A stretch of DNA of 64,000 nt from Tumebacillus sp. BK434 (GTDB lineage Bacteria; Bacillota; Bacilli; Tumebacillales; Tumebacillaceae), in NCBI RefSeq assembly GCF_004340785.1, contig NZ_SLXS01000010.1, positions 1-64,000 of the forward strand, given 5' to 3'. This document shows positions 53,667 through 62,903 of this stretch, piece after piece. Position numbers and translations under genes: made by a program. The notes beneath the pieces were generated by a model. It was not told the origin of the DNA, searched no databases, and was given only the letters and a program-made list of their open reading frames with translations. The first letter of the stretch is position 1. Each line of letters opens with the position of its first letter.

Positions 53667-54146
53667 ATGGCAATCAAAATCATCCGCAAGGAAGGAGACC
53701 CGGTGTTGCGCCAGGTCGCCAAACCGGTCGCGGAAGTGACTTCACATATACAAAAACTGCTGACCGACCTCGCCGACACGATGTACGACGCCGGCAACGG
53801 GATCGGGCTCGCCGCAACGCAGATCGGCATTTTGAAGCGTTGCATCGTCGTCGATGTCGGGGACGGGCTGATCGAACTGGTCAATCCGGAAGTCGTCACC
53901 GCAGAAGGTGAGCAGGTCGGCCCCGAAGGCTGCCTGTCGATGCCGGGCAAGTCGGGCGAAGTGCTGCGCGCGTACCGCGTCGTCGTCAAAGGGCTGAACC
54001 GCGAAGGGGAAGCGATCACCATCACAGGCGAAGGCATGCTGGCCCGCTGCCTGTTGCATGAGATCGACCACCTCGACGGCATTTTGTTCACCGACCGTCT
54101 GGTGCCGGAGGGCACCGCAAACAAGACGGCCGGGAAAAAACGTTAA
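53667..54146 (+). CDS. def: peptide deformylase
   Basis: A 159-residue metalloenzyme removing the formyl group from nascent proteins. Motif 1 is [10 protein letters not shown], motif 2 [13 protein letters not shown] (metal Cys), motif 3 [11 protein letters not shown] (two His and Glu). The frame is open 19 codons upstream, but AGGAGG lies about 9 bases before this ATG and family length supports it. Followed by fmt in the usual order. Confidence 0.96.
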   Translation: MAIKIIRKEGDPVLRQVAKPVAEVTSHIQKLLTDLADTMYDAGNGIGLAATQIGILKRCIVVDVGDGLIELVNPEVVTAEGEQVGPEGCLSMPGKSGEVLRAYRVVVKGLNREGEAITITGEGMLARCLLHEIDHLDGILFTDRLVPEGTANKTAGKKR

Positions 54147-54162
54147 GGGCAGGTGATTGCAG

Positions 54163-55110
54163 ATGCGTATTTTGTTCATGGGAACACCCGATTTTGCCGT
54201 GCCGTGCCTCGACGCACTGATCGAAAACGGCTATGAGGTCGCGGCGGTCGTCACCCAGCCGGACCGCCCGAAAGGCCGCAAAGGCGAAATGACGCCGCCG
54301 CCGGTGAAAGTGGCGGCACTGCGCCACAACCTGCCGGTGCTGCAGCCGGAGAAAGTCCGCGTGGAAGAAGCGCTGCAGGAGCTGGAAGCAATCGGTGTCG
54401 ATCTGCTCGTCACCGCCGCGTACGGGCAGATTCTGCCCAAGCGCCTCTTGGACATGCCGCGCCTTGGCTGCGTCAACGTCCATGCGTCGCTGTTGCCGCG
54501 CTGGCGGGGCGGCGCGCCGATTCACCGCGCCATTCTCGAAGGCGATGCCAACTCCGGCGTGACGATCATGCGCATGGTGCAGGCGCTCGACGCCGGGGAC
54601 ATGATCTCGCAAGTCGTCGTGCCGATCGCCGAAGCGGACACCGTATCCTCCCTGCATGACAAACTGGCGGCGGCAGGCTCGAAGCTGCTGATCGAAACCC
54701 TGCCGTCGATCGAAAACGGCACGCACACCGAAACACCGCAAGATGAGAGCCTGGTGACCTATTCGCCGAACCTGTCGCGCGACGACGAACGCATCGACTG
54801 GAGCCGCGACGCCCGCACCCTTTACAATCAGGTGCGCGGACTCAACGCCTGGCCGGTCGCCTTTACGACCTACTCTCATAAAGTGATGAAGATATGGCAA
54901 GCTAGGATAGAAGAGGAAACGAGCGCTCCGCATGCCGAGCCGGGCACCGTCGTCAAAACGACCGATGACAGCATCATCGTGCAGTGTGGCCAAGGCACGC
55001 TGGCGCTCCTTGAAATTCAGCCTGCGGGCAAGCGCCGCATGCTCGTCAGCGAGTATCTGCGCGGCGTGCAGCCGGCCCCGGGCAGCAAGTTTGGAGATCG
55101 GGAGGAGTAA
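54163..55110 (+). CDS. fmt: methionyl-tRNA formyltransferase
   Basis: A 315-residue enzyme that formylates initiator Met-tRNA. Conserved start MRILFMGTPDFAVPCLDALI, the formyl-tetrahydrofolate site with YGQILPKRLLDMPRLGCVNV, HASLLPRWRGGAPIHRAI, and the catalytic Asn-His-Asp set. A C-terminal OB-like domain (about 205-310) follows. The start is the ATG 8 bases after AGGTG; an upstream TTG is not needed. The rsmB start is 6 bases downstream. Confidence 0.96.
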   Translation: MRILFMGTPDFAVPCLDALIENGYEVAAVVTQPDRPKGRKGEMTPPPVKVAALRHNLPVLQPEKVRVEEALQELEAIGVDLLVTAAYGQILPKRLLDMPRLGCVNVHASLLPRWRGGAPIHRAILEGDANSGVTIMRMVQALDAGDMISQVVVPIAEADTVSSLHDKLAAAGSKLLIETLPSIENGTHTETPQDESLVTYSPNLSRDDERIDWSRDARTLYNQVRGLNAWPVAFTTYSHKVMKIWQARIEEETSAPHAEPGTVVKTTDDSIIVQCGQGTLALLEIQPAGKRRMLVSEYLRGVQPAPGSKFGDREE

Positions 55111-55115
55111 GCGCA

Positions 55116-56465
55116 TTGGTTCAGACAGCAAGAGACACCGCTTTGGACGTACTGCTTGCCATCGAAGAGAGAGGCGCCTACAGCAACCTGGCGCTGACCA
55201 ACGCGTTGCGCAAAACACGGCTCAGCCCCCGCGATGTGGCGCTGACCACGGAACTGGTGTATGGCACGGTCGGGCGGATGAACACGCTCGACTATTACTT
55301 GACCCCGGCACTCAAGACTCCGCTGCATAAACTGGAGCCTTGGGTGCGCAATCTGCTGCGCCTGACCGTCTACCAGCTGTTTTATCTGGAACGGATTCCG
55401 CCTTTTGCGGCGATCAACGAAGCGGTGGAGATCGCCAAGCGCCGCGGCCGCAAAGCGAGCGGCTTCGTCAACGGCGTGCTGCGCGGCACTTTGCGCAACA
55501 AAGACGCGATCAAACTCCCCTCGAAGGAGAAACATTGGACGCGGCACACGGCGCTGCTGCACTCCCACCCGGAGTGGATGGTGCAGATCTGGGCGGACGC
55601 GTTCGGGCGCGAGACGGCCGAGCAGCTCTGTGCCGCGAACAATGACCGTCCGGCGCTGACGCTGCGCGTCAATTCGAACCGCGCCACCCGTGACGAACTG
55701 CTCGAAGAGCTGGCCGAACAGGGCATCGGCGCCCACCCCTCGCTCGTTTCGCCATTCGGGATCATCCTGCACGAAGGGCTGGACGTGACCCGGCTGCCCG
55801 CTTTTCAAGAAGGGCGCTGCACCGTACAGGATGAAAGCTCGATGCTCGTCGCGCAGGCGCTCGACCCGCAGGCCGGGGAGCGCGTCCTCGACTGTTGTGC
55901 GGCACCAGGCGGCAAGACGACACATCTCGCCGAGCTGATGGGCGACGATGGCGAAGTGGTCGCCGTCGATGTGCACGAGCATAAGATCGAACTGATCGAA
56001 AACGTGGCGGGCCGCCTCGGCCTGCAATCGATCAGCACCCGGGCCGGCGACATTCGCCGGGTGATCGCCGACGCCGGCACGTTCGACCGCATCTTGCTGG
56101 ACGCGCCGTGCAGCGGGCTTGGCGTGATCAAGCGCAAGCCCGATCTGAAATGGCGCAAAGTTCAAGGCGACATCACAGAGATCGCCGAGTTGCAGCGCGA
56201 TCTGCTGAACACGGTCGCCCAGGCGCTGCGACCGGGCGGTGTGCTCGTCTATTCTACCTGCACGGTGATGCCGGAAGAAAACATAGACGTGGTGCGCGCT
56301 TTTTTGGCCGAGCATCCCGATTTCGAACCCGACCTCATCGCACCGTTCCTGATGGAAGCGGTGCACGGGGCGATTCAAGACGACTGCGCGGTGCAGCTCA
56401 TGCCGCAGCAGTTTGACAGCGATGGATTCTTCATCGCACGCTTACGTCGAAAGCAGGTGACCTAA
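55116..56465 (+). CDS. rsmB: 16S rRNA (cytosine(967)-C5)-methyltransferase
   Basis: A 449-residue protein. An N-terminal NusB-like domain (about 1-140, TARDTALDVLLAIEERGAYS) is joined to a Rossmann methyltransferase. SAM-binding DCCAAPGGKTTHLAELM lies near 256-272; the catalytic Cys are in DAPCSGLGVIKRKPDLKW and VYSTCTVMPEEN. The start is TTG, 8 bases after GGGAGGAG. The stop lies one base before the rlmN start. Confidence 0.95.
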   Translation: MVQTARDTALDVLLAIEERGAYSNLALTNALRKTRLSPRDVALTTELVYGTVGRMNTLDYYLTPALKTPLHKLEPWVRNLLRLTVYQLFYLERIPPFAAINEAVEIAKRRGRKASGFVNGVLRGTLRNKDAIKLPSKEKHWTRHTALLHSHPEWMVQIWADAFGRETAEQLCAANNDRPALTLRVNSNRATRDELLEELAEQGIGAHPSLVSPFGIILHEGLDVTRLPAFQEGRCTVQDESSMLVAQALDPQAGERVLDCCAAPGGKTTHLAELMGDDGEVVAVDVHEHKIELIENVAGRLGLQSISTRAGDIRRVIADAGTFDRILLDAPCSGLGVIKRKPDLKWRKVQGDITEIAELQRDLLNTVAQALRPGGVLVYSTCTVMPEENIDVVRAFLAEHPDFEPDLIAPFLMEAVHGAIQDDCAVQLMPQQFDSDGFFIARLRRKQVT

Positions 56466-56466
56466 C

Positions 56467-57555
56467 ATGGAAACGATCCCCATGATCAACGAACAACAGA
56501 ACCTTTCAGATGCCGGGCAAAAAATGCATCTGCTCAACCTCGAACTTGAAGACTTGGAAAAATGGGTGCAGAGCATCGGGCAGCCGAAGTTTCGCGGCAA
56601 GCAGATCTACCAGTGGCTGTACGTCGAACGCGTGACCGAATTTGACGCGATGACCAACCTGCCGCAAAAGCTGCGCGATCAGCTGAAGGAGACGGCGGTG
56701 ATCTACACGATGCGCGAAGTGACGCGCCAAGTGTCGACCGACGGCACGATCAAGTGGCTGTGGGAGCTGTACGACGGCTCGACGATCGAGACGGTGCTGA
56801 TGCGCCATGACTATGGCAACTCGGTATGCGTCTCTTCGCAGGTCGGCTGCCGGATGGGCTGCACGTTTTGCGCCTCCACGCTCGGCGGGCTGGTGCGCAA
56901 CCTGACCGGCGGCGAAGTGGTGGAGCAACTGCTCAACGTCCAGCGCTTTCTGGACGAAGAAGAAGAGCGCGTTTCGTCGGTCGTACTGATGGGCTCGGGC
57001 GAGCCGATGGAGAACTACGATGAGGTGATGAAGTTCGTCGACATCATCAACGACCAGAACGGCTTGAAGATCGGCGCGCGCCACATCACGATCTCCACGT
57101 CCGGCCTGGTGCCGGCGATCCGCCGTCTGGCCGATGAAAAGCGCCAGATCACGATGGCGATCTCGCTGCATGCGACGCGCGATGATATCCGCTCGGCGCT
57201 GATGCCGATCAACCGCCGCTGGGGCATCGACGAACTGCTCGAAACCTGCCGCTACTACATCCGTCAGACCGGGCGCCGCATTTCCTTCGAGTACGCGCTG
57301 GTCGGTGGGCAGAACGACGATTTGGCGCACGCGCGCGAGCTGGCCGGACTGCTGACGAACATCGACTGCCACGTCAACTTGATTCCGGTCAACTACGTGC
57401 CGGAGCGCAACTATACGCGGACCCCGAAAGATCAGATTCGGGCGTTTGTGAACGAACTGAACCGCCTGGGAGTCAACGCGACGGTCAGACGGGAAAAAGG
57501 ACACGACATCGCGGCTGCCTGTGGACAGCTGCGTGCCGAGCAGGGGAGAAGCTGA
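56467..57555 (+). CDS. rlmN: dual-specificity 23S rRNA / tRNA adenine-C2 methyltransferase
   Basis: A 362-residue radical-SAM enzyme, methylating A2503 in 23S rRNA and A37 in some tRNAs. The iron-sulfur Cys motif CRMGCTFC is at about 128-135; the second catalytic Cys is in the C-terminal AAACGQLRAE (about 353). GQPKFRGKQIYQWLYVERV near the N-terminus and the GSGEPMENYDEVMKF stretch are family signatures. A suitable ribosome site (CAGGTGAC) lies before the ATG. Confidence 0.96.
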   Translation: METIPMINEQQNLSDAGQKMHLLNLELEDLEKWVQSIGQPKFRGKQIYQWLYVERVTEFDAMTNLPQKLRDQLKETAVIYTMREVTRQVSTDGTIKWLWELYDGSTIETVLMRHDYGNSVCVSSQVGCRMGCTFCASTLGGLVRNLTGGEVVEQLLNVQRFLDEEEERVSSVVLMGSGEPMENYDEVMKFVDIINDQNGLKIGARHITISTSGLVPAIRRLADEKRQITMAISLHATRDDIRSALMPINRRWGIDELLETCRYYIRQTGRRISFEYALVGGQNDDLAHARELAGLLTNIDCHVNLIPVNYVPERNYTRTPKDQIRAFVNELNRLGVNATVRREKGHDIAAACGQLRAEQGRS

Positions 57556-57565
57556 GGTGATGGAG

Positions 57566-58318
57566 ATGCTTTATGCGGCGAGAACCCATATCGGACTCGT
57601 CCGTCAGCTCAATGAAGACTGCTATGCGGTCGCCGCCGATCTGACGCCGTTTGGCGTCGCGGTGTTAGCGGACGGAATGGGCGGCCACCTTGCGGGTGAG
57701 GTGGCGAGTTCTCTGGCGATTGAAACGCTGTTAACCCATATCAAAGAAGCGCCGCAAGACCCGGAGTCTTATGACGCTTCCGATCTGTTGATCGACGCGA
57801 TGCAGCATGCCAACCGCGCCGTCCATGAACATGCGGCGACGTCCAAGGACTTCAGTGGCATGGGCACGACGCTGGTGGCGGCGCTGGTCAGCCCCGGTGA
57901 GATCTTTCTCGGCCATATCGGGGACAGCCGCGCCTACCTCTGGCAGGCGGGCGAACTGATCCAACTGACGGACGACCACACGCTGGTCTATGAACTTTAC
58001 AAAAACGGACAAATCACGGAGGAAGAGGCGAACGTGCATCCGCAGCGCAACATCGTGCTGCGCGCGGTCGGCACCGATGAGTCGGTGCAGGCGGACCTCT
58101 ACCACCGCACTTGGGCTGCAGGCGATATTCTCTTGCTTTGCTCCGACGGTCTGACCGACATGGTGAACCGGGAGGCGATGGTGGAGGTCATGGCGGGCGA
58201 CTCGGCTTTGGAGACGAAGGTCGACGCGTTGATCAATGGAGCGCTGGCAGCAGGCGGTCACGACAACATCACCGTGGTGGCCGTACTAAATCTGTCGGGG
58301 CGAGGTGACGTACTTTGA
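57566..58318 (+). CDS. prpC: PP2C-type serine/threonine phosphatase, partner of PrkC
   Basis: A 250-residue metal-dependent phosphatase that removes phosphate from PrkC targets. Motifs are GLVRQLNEDCYAVAADL, LADGMGGHLAGEVAS, GMGTTLVAAL, GHIGDSRAYLWQ, LLCSDGLTDMV and GGHDNITVV, giving the Asp residues for two or three metal ions. GAGGTG lies 6 bases before this ATG; another ATG two codons upstream is possible. The stop overlaps the prkC start (TTGA). Confidence 0.94.
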   Translation: MLYAARTHIGLVRQLNEDCYAVAADLTPFGVAVLADGMGGHLAGEVASSLAIETLLTHIKEAPQDPESYDASDLLIDAMQHANRAVHEHAATSKDFSGMGTTLVAALVSPGEIFLGHIGDSRAYLWQAGELIQLTDDHTLVYELYKNGQITEEEANVHPQRNIVLRAVGTDESVQADLYHRTWAAGDILLLCSDGLTDMVNREAMVEVMAGDSALETKVDALINGALAAGGHDNITVVAVLNLSGRGDVL

Positions 58319-60288
58319 TCGGACGAAAGCTTGGCGATCGTTACGAAGTGATCGAACGAATTGGCGGCGGAGGCATGGCAGTCGTCTATCGGGCGCTGGA
58401 TACTCTGCTCAACCGCTTTGTCTCGATCAAAGTTCTGCATGCGCAGTTCTCCACCGATGAAGAATTTGTCCGCCGTTTCCGCCGTGAAGCGCAAGCGGCC
58501 GCTTCGCTGTCCCACCCTAACGTCGTCAACATTTACGATGTGGGGATGGAGGGCGACGAGTATTACATCGTCATGGAATTTGTCGACGGCCTGACGCTCA
58601 AAGAAGTGATTCAGGACCGCGCACCCTTGCCGGTGCAGGAAGCGATCGACATCTGCAAACAGATTTGCTCCGCACTCGGCCACGCGCACGAAAACAACAT
58701 CGTCCACCGCGACATCAAGCCGCACAACATCCTGATCGGCAAAGACGGCCGGGTGAAAGTGACCGATTTTGGCATCGCGCGGGCGATCACCTCGAACACG
58801 ATCACCCAGGACGGCTCTGTGCTCGGCTCTGTGCATTACTTTTCGCCGGAGCAGGCCCGCGGCGGCATCACCGACGTCAAATCGGACATCTATTCGCTTG
58901 GCGTGGTGCTCTATGAGATGCTGACCGGCGAGCTGCCGTTCTCCGGCGAGACGCCGATTTCGGTCGCGCTCAAACATTTGCAGGACCACTTCGTCGAGCC
59001 GCGCCAGATCAACCCCTCACTTCCGCAGTCGGTGGAGAACATCATCCTCAAGTCGCTGGCCAAAGACCCGGGTGTGCGCTACCAGAGCGCACGCGAGATG
59101 GCGCGCGATCTGGAGAAGGCACTGCTCTATCCGAACGTGCCGAAGTTCACTCCGCCCCTGTTTGACGAGCAGAGCACGATCCAAATGCCGGCTGTCGGCC
59201 TGCGCAGCGCGAAACCTGCGACCGCCGGGTCGACGCAGCCGCCTGCCGAACCGGTCCAGTCGGCTGAGGGGAACAAGCCTGCCGCTGTGGAAGAAGAGGC
59301 AGGCGGCAAAAAGAAAAAGAACTTCTGGCGTCCGGTGATCTGGCTGTTTGCGATCTTCCTGTTGCTTGGCGTCGGCGCGGTCACCGCGTACACGCTCGTC
59401 ACCAATTACATGGGCGAAAAAGATGTCACGATGCCCGACGTCGTCGGCAAGACGTACGACGTGGCGGTCAAAGAGCTGCTTAACGCAGGCCTTGACATCA
59501 ACAACATCAACAAAGAAGAAGAGTACAGCGACAAGGAGCCGGCCGGCACGGTCATTCGCCAGGACCAGTACGGCGGCAAAACGATCAAAGCCAACCGCGA
59601 AGTGACATTGACCGTCTCCCGCGGTCAGGAAAAGATGGAGATGCCGGTCGTCACCGAGCTCAGCCGTGACAAGGCGCTCGAGAAGCTGAAACAGGAAGGT
59701 GTCAGCGCGGAAAACGTGTCGTTCGAAGAGCGCGAGGACGCGAACGCAGCGGCCGGTACGGTGCTGTCGCAAAATCCGGCTTCCGGCGTGACGATCGACA
59801 AGGTGACGCGGATCGTGTTGACCGTCGCCAAAGCGATTGAAAAAGCGAGCGTGCCGCAGTTGAGCGGGCTGACCGTTCAGGATGCGACCGCCCGCTTGAC
59901 CGGAGCCGGCTTTAAAGTCGGCGAAGTGATCTCCCAGTACTCCGACAAGGTTCCGTCCGGGAAAGTGATCGGCACCTCGCCGTCCTACACGCCGGGCACG
60001 GAGCTGAACAAAGGCGAAACGATTTCGCTCGTCGTCTCCCAAGGCACGAAAGAAGAGCCGAAGAAGAAGACGTATGACGTGCAGGTTCCGGTGGGGGAAG
60101 GCGAGAAAAAGCGCGTCAAGATCGTGAAAAATGATGCGCAGTCCAACGCTGTCGTCGTCGATGAGACGATCGAAGCCACGAAAACCTACCATGTGGAAGT
60201 GATCGTCAAGCCGGGCGAGATCGCTTCGATCAAAGTCTATATCGACGGCAAGGAAGAGAAGACGATACCTATTCAGTACGAAGACTAA
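58315..60288 (+). CDS. prkC: serine/threonine protein kinase with PASTA domains
   Basis: A 657-residue membrane kinase. The kinase domain (about 10-270) has IGGGGMAVVYRALD, Lys in VSIKVLHAQF, catalytic HRDIKPHNILIGKDG, DFGIARAITS and SVHYFSPEQARGG. A transmembrane helix is near residues 338-362. Three PASTA domains follow outside (about 372-440, 441-508, 510-578), which bind peptidoglycan fragments and trigger spore germination in Bacillus. A basic C-terminal tail (EEPKKKTYDVQVP) leads to a beta-rich end. The start is TTG behind CGAGGTGA, coupled to prpC. Confidence 0.96.
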   Translation: MIGRKLGDRYEVIERIGGGGMAVVYRALDTLLNRFVSIKVLHAQFSTDEEFVRRFRREAQAAASLSHPNVVNIYDVGMEGDEYYIVMEFVDGLTLKEVIQDRAPLPVQEAIDICKQICSALGHAHENNIVHRDIKPHNILIGKDGRVKVTDFGIARAITSNTITQDGSVLGSVHYFSPEQARGGITDVKSDIYSLGVVLYEMLTGELPFSGETPISVALKHLQDHFVEPRQINPSLPQSVENIILKSLAKDPGVRYQSAREMARDLEKALLYPNVPKFTPPLFDEQSTIQMPAVGLRSAKPATAGSTQPPAEPVQSAEGNKPAAVEEEAGGKKKKNFWRPVIWLFAIFLLLGVGAVTAYTLVTNYMGEKDVTMPDVVGKTYDVAVKELLNAGLDINNINKEEEYSDKEPAGTVIRQDQYGGKTIKANREVTLTVSRGQEKMEMPVVTELSRDKALEKLKQEGVSAENVSFEEREDANAAAGTVLSQNPASGVTIDKVTRIVLTVAKAIEKASVPQLSGLTVQDATARLTGAGFKVGEVISQYSDKVPSGKVIGTSPSYTPGTELNKGETISLVVSQGTKEEPKKKTYDVQVPVGEGEKKRVKIVKNDAQSNAVVVDETIEATKTYHVEVIVKPGEIASIKVYIDGKEEKTIPIQYED

Positions 60289-60321
60289 GCACATGACTTC
60301 CTGAGAGTACGGAGGCAACAC

Positions 60322-61203
60322 ATGCCAGAAGGGCTCATTACCAAAGCAATCGCCGGATTTTACTATGTACAAGACGGAGACGTCGTGCGCCAATGCCGGG
60401 CGCGCGGCGTTTTCAAGAAGCAAGGCATCACCCCTTTGGTGGGCGACCGTGTGGTCTATACGCCCATCGGCGGGCAGGAAGGCGTCGTCGAAGAGCTCCT
60501 GCCCCGCAATAACGAGCTGGTGCGCCCGCCGCTCGCCAACATCGACCAGTGCGTGCTGACGTTTTCGGTCAAGGAGCCGGATTTCAATCCCAAGCTGCTC
60601 GACCGGATGCTGGTGCAGGTGGAGCGGGAAAGTCTGCCCGCCGTGATCGTGTTGACCAAAGTCGACCTGCTGGCCGACCAGGCAGCGGCGGAGCGCTTTT
60701 TGCACCCGTACCGCGACATGGGCTATCAAGGGGTCGCCGTCTCGACCAAGTCGGGTGCGGGCGTGGAGCAGGCGCGCGCCCTTTTGTCCGGCAAGCTGTC
60801 CGGTCTGTCCGGCAACTCCGGCGTCGGCAAATCGACGCTGCTCAACACTTTGTCGCCGGGGCTGAACCTGTCGATCGGCGAGATTTCGCAAAAGCTCGGC
60901 CGCGGGAAGCATACGACCCGCCACTCCGAGATCTTCCGGATTTTTGATGATACGTTTGTGATCGATACGCCAGGGTTTGCCACGCTGGAGTTCGCCGGCA
61001 TGGAACCGCCGGTTTTGGCGCAGTGTTTCCGCGACGTCTGGGACTTGTCTCATGACTGCAAATACCGCGGCTGTCTGCACGAAGGTGAAGACGGCTGTGC
61101 GGTGCGCGCCGGAGCGGAGACGGGCAAGATGAACGGGGGCCGCTATGCGCACTACCTGGAGTTTTTGGGAGAGCTAAAGGAAGCGAAAGAACGGAGGTAC
61201 TGA
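60322..61203 (+). CDS. rsgA: ribosome small subunit GTPase A
   Basis: A 293-residue, circularly permuted GTPase that checks 30S subunit maturation. An OB domain (about 1-70) comes first, then G4 VLTKVDL, G1 GNSGVGKST and G3 [10 protein letters not shown] in the permuted order. The C-terminal zinc site is [16 protein letters not shown] (Cys-Cys-His-Cys). AGGCAACAC before the ATG is a modest site (GGAGG lies a little further). The next gene starts after 1 base. Confidence 0.96.
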   Translation: MPEGLITKAIAGFYYVQDGDVVRQCRARGVFKKQGITPLVGDRVVYTPIGGQEGVVEELLPRNNELVRPPLANIDQCVLTFSVKEPDFNPKLLDRMLVQVERESLPAVIVLTKVDLLADQAAAERFLHPYRDMGYQGVAVSTKSGAGVEQARALLSGKLSGLSGNSGVGKSTLLNTLSPGLNLSIGEISQKLGRGKHTTRHSEIFRIFDDTFVIDTPGFATLEFAGMEPPVLAQCFRDVWDLSHDCKYRGCLHEGEDGCAVRAGAETGKMNGGRYAHYLEFLGELKEAKERRY

Positions 61204-61204
61204 C

Positions 61205-61858
61205 GTGTTGGAGATTAAAGTGGCGCCGTCGATTCTCTCCGCCGACTTTTCGAAGCTCGGCGAGGACATTCGCTCGGTGGAAGAAGTGGGAGCGGACCTG
61301 ATACATGTCGACGTGATGGATGGGCATTTTGTGCCGAACATCACGATCGGCCCGCTGGTGGTGGAAGCGATCAAGCCGCATACGAAACTGCCGCTCGATG
61401 TGCACTTGATGATTGAGAACCCCGATCTGTATGTGCCGAGCTTCGTCAAGGCGGGTGCCGACATCATCTCGGTGCACGTGGAAGCGACCCGGCATCTGCA
61501 CCGTTCGCTGCAGCTGATCCGCTCGCTGGGCGCAAAAGCATCGGTGGCGCTCAACCCGCACACGCCGGTCTCGATGATCGAGCATGTGCTGACCGATCTG
61601 GACATGGTACTGTTGATGACCGTCAATCCGGGTTTTGGCGGACAAAAGTTCATTCCGAATGTTCTGACAAAGATTAGTGAGTTGCGTCGCAAGCTCGATG
61701 CGATGGACCTGCATCATGTCGAGATCGAAGTCGACGGCGGCGTCAACGCCGAAACATCGCGTCTGGTGCGGGAAGCGGGGGCGAATGTCCTCGTGGCCGG
61801 CAATGCGGTCTACAACGCCCCGAACCGCGGGGAAGCGATCCGCCAAATCCGCGGGTAG
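61205..61858 (+). CDS. rpe: ribulose-phosphate 3-epimerase
   Basis: A 217-residue TIM-barrel enzyme linking ribulose 5-phosphate and xylulose 5-phosphate. Key motifs are [60 protein letters not shown] and [13 protein letters not shown] with phosphate-binding [17 protein letters not shown] lies before the GTG start, inside the end of rsgA. In Bacillus thiN follows rpe; it is absent here. Confidence 0.95.
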   Translation: MLEIKVAPSILSADFSKLGEDIRSVEEVGADLIHVDVMDGHFVPNITIGPLVVEAIKPHTKLPLDVHLMIENPDLYVPSFVKAGADIISVHVEATRHLHRSLQLIRSLGAKASVALNPHTPVSMIEHVLTDLDMVLLMTVNPGFGGQKFIPNVLTKISELRRKLDAMDLHHVEIEVDGGVNAETSRLVREAGANVLVAGNAVYNAPNRGEAIRQIRG

Positions 61859-61945
61859 CCCTGACAAACGATAAGAAATATTACGCCCGTCCTCACGTCT
61901 AAAGCCATCGGCACGGCATAGGATGTACTATCGGGAGGGCGGTGG

Positions 61946-61993
61946 AACGGTCACTCCCATGCGTGTAACGACATGCGGGGGTGGCCGTTTTTC
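61946..61993 (+). terminator. terminator after rpe
   Basis: AACGGTCACTCCCATGC pairs imperfectly with GCGGGGGTGGCCGTT and TTTT follows. Upstream (61859-61945) no gene or clear RNA motif was seen. Confidence 0.8.
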
Positions 61994-61994
61994 G

Positions 61995-62024
61995 TTGCAC
62001 AAAAAGAACTTATAGGAATATATA
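61995..62024 (+). promoter_or_regulatory. probable promoter for the spoVM region
   Basis: TTGCAC (61995-62000), 18-base spacer and TATATA (62019-62024), followed by an AT-rich TATAAT. It directly follows the rpe terminator and would start a transcript for the small membrane protein and spoVM. Sporulation sigma-factor elements are also possible here. Confidence 0.5.
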
Positions 62025-62086
62025 TAATACCGTACCGCCACAGCGTGGGCAGACGTCCATGTGGGCGAGGAGAGGGTGGCACAACG

Positions 62087-62257
62087 GTGATCGGATACCG
62101 CAGGCGCAATCTAAAAATGGGGGCGAAACGAATCGCGGGCATCACGGTGGCATCGGCCGGTCTGTACCTGACCGCGCGCTTCCTCCCGCCTGAGATGTGG
62201 GTATCCCTGATGGGTCTCTTCATGATCTGGATCGGGTGGATCCTTTTCAAGAATTGA
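62087..62257 (+). CDS. small membrane protein between rpe and spoVM
   Basis: A 56-residue protein with a basic N-terminus (MIGYRRRNLKMGAKR) and two hydrophobic stretches (about 16-29, 33-54: GITVASAGLYLTAR, MWVSLMGLFMIWIGWILF), separated by FLPPE. The start is GTG behind GAGGAGAGGG; an internal ATG at 62117 has no site of its own. It occupies the place where thiN lies in Bacillus. Its position 27 bases before spoVM suggests a link with sporulation, not proven. I do not recognise a family. Confidence 0.6.
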   Translation: MIGYRRRNLKMGAKRIAGITVASAGLYLTARFLPPEMWVSLMGLFMIWIGWILFKN

Positions 62258-62284
62258 ATCTACTACAAGCAAGGGGGGGTCACT

Positions 62285-62368
62285 TTGCGCTTTTACACGA
62301 TAAAGTTGCCTCGTTTCCTCGGCGGAATCGTTAAAGCGATGTTGAATGCGATTCAGAAAGAAAAATAA
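62285..62368 (+). CDS. spoVM: stage V sporulation protein M
   Basis: A 27-residue amphipathic helix, RFYTIKLPRFLGGIVKAML then NAIQKEK, matching SpoVM of Bacillus (MKFYTIKLPKFLGGIV...). SpoVM marks the convex forespore membrane and anchors SpoIVA and the coat. It is too short for standard gene calling at a length cut-off. The start is TTG, 5 bases after a run of G (AAGGGGGGG). The order rpe-spoVM-rpmB is the conserved arrangement, except that rpmB is on the other strand, as in Bacillus. Confidence 0.9.
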   Translation: MRFYTIKLPRFLGGIVKAMLNAIQKEK

Positions 62369-62372
62369 AAAT

Positions 62373-62402
62373 AAAAAAGCACCCCGAGAGGTGCTTTTTT
62401 AT
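62373..62402. terminator. bidirectional terminator between spoVM and rpmB
   Basis: AAAAAAGCACC (62373-62383) pairs with GGTGCTTTTTT (62390-62400) around CCGAGA. A and T flanks make it effective on both strands for the convergent genes. Confidence 0.92.
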
Positions 62403-62422
62403 TTGCACAGAAAACGCAGGAA

Positions 62423-62614
62423 TTAGATCGCGCGCTTTACTTTGCCAGCCTTCAGGCAGCGGGTGCAAACATTGATACGCTTTACAGAACCGTTTACGTT
62501 CGCACGAACTTTTTGAATGTTCGGGAGCCAACGGCGTTTGGTCAGGATATGGGAGTGAGAAACTTGGTTCCCGGTCTTCGGGTCTTTCCCACAGATTTCG
62601 CAACGTTTTGCCAC
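62423..62614 (-). CDS. rpmB: 50S ribosomal protein L28
   Basis: A 63-residue ribosomal protein. It shows the zinc-containing form with CEICGKDPKTGN near the N-terminus and CTRCLKAGKVKR near the end, and the conserved HSHILTKRRWLPNIQKVR stretch. The start is GTG (valine codon read as Met), 7 bases after AAGGAGGTG. Divergent from yloU and convergent with spoVM, as in Bacillus. Confidence 0.97.
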   Translation of the reverse strand: MAKRCEICGKDPKTGNQVSHSHILTKRRWLPNIQKVRANVNGSVKRINVCTRCLKAGKVKRAI

Positions 62615-62692
62615 GAGCGTGCACCTCCTTAACAACATAGTCCCGAGACACATCGCAGCTAGAATAGAGCGATAGGTCGCAAATACTCAATC

Positions 62693-62722
62693 ATCTTATC
62701 ATACGGTTGTCCAACTTTGCAA
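62693..62722 (-). promoter_or_regulatory. promoter of rpmB
   Basis: On the minus strand TTGCAA, 18-base spacer and TAAGAT with TGA just before it (extended -10). The leader to the rpmB start is about 70 bases. Confidence 0.6.
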
Positions 62723-62738
62723 GTGTCTAAGCGTCACT

Positions 62739-62767
62739 TGTCCCGACTTTTCTGCCGGGGCATTTTT
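62739..62767 (+). terminator. terminator-like hairpin upstream of yloU
   Basis: TGTCCCG pairs with CGGGGCA (one G-T) and TTTTT follows. It lies in the 329-base rpmB-yloU intergenic region, between the divergent genes, with no gene before it on the plus strand. Confidence 0.55.
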
Positions 62768-62869
62768 GGGGGCAAATCCGGTTGGTGCAGCGGGAGCTGG
62801 ATGGGGGCGTGCACCATCGGGTGCAGAGTTTGCAAAATTGTGCAATCTCGGCTTTCTCTTTTTATCCCT

Positions 62870-62903
62870 CAGTTTACTTTACGTGCCAAGGTGTAGTAAA
62901 CTG
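62870..62903 (+). repeat. perfect 9-bp inverted repeat upstream of yloU
   Basis: CAGTTTACT and AGTAAACTG are perfect complements separated by 16 bases, ending 40 bases before the yloU start. It may be an operator or an RNA hairpin in the leader. Confidence 0.6.

Noticed and set aside
61859-61945. Remnant of thiN
   Set aside because: No stretch translates to a thiamine pyrophosphokinase motif; the region is too short and has no similarity I can see.
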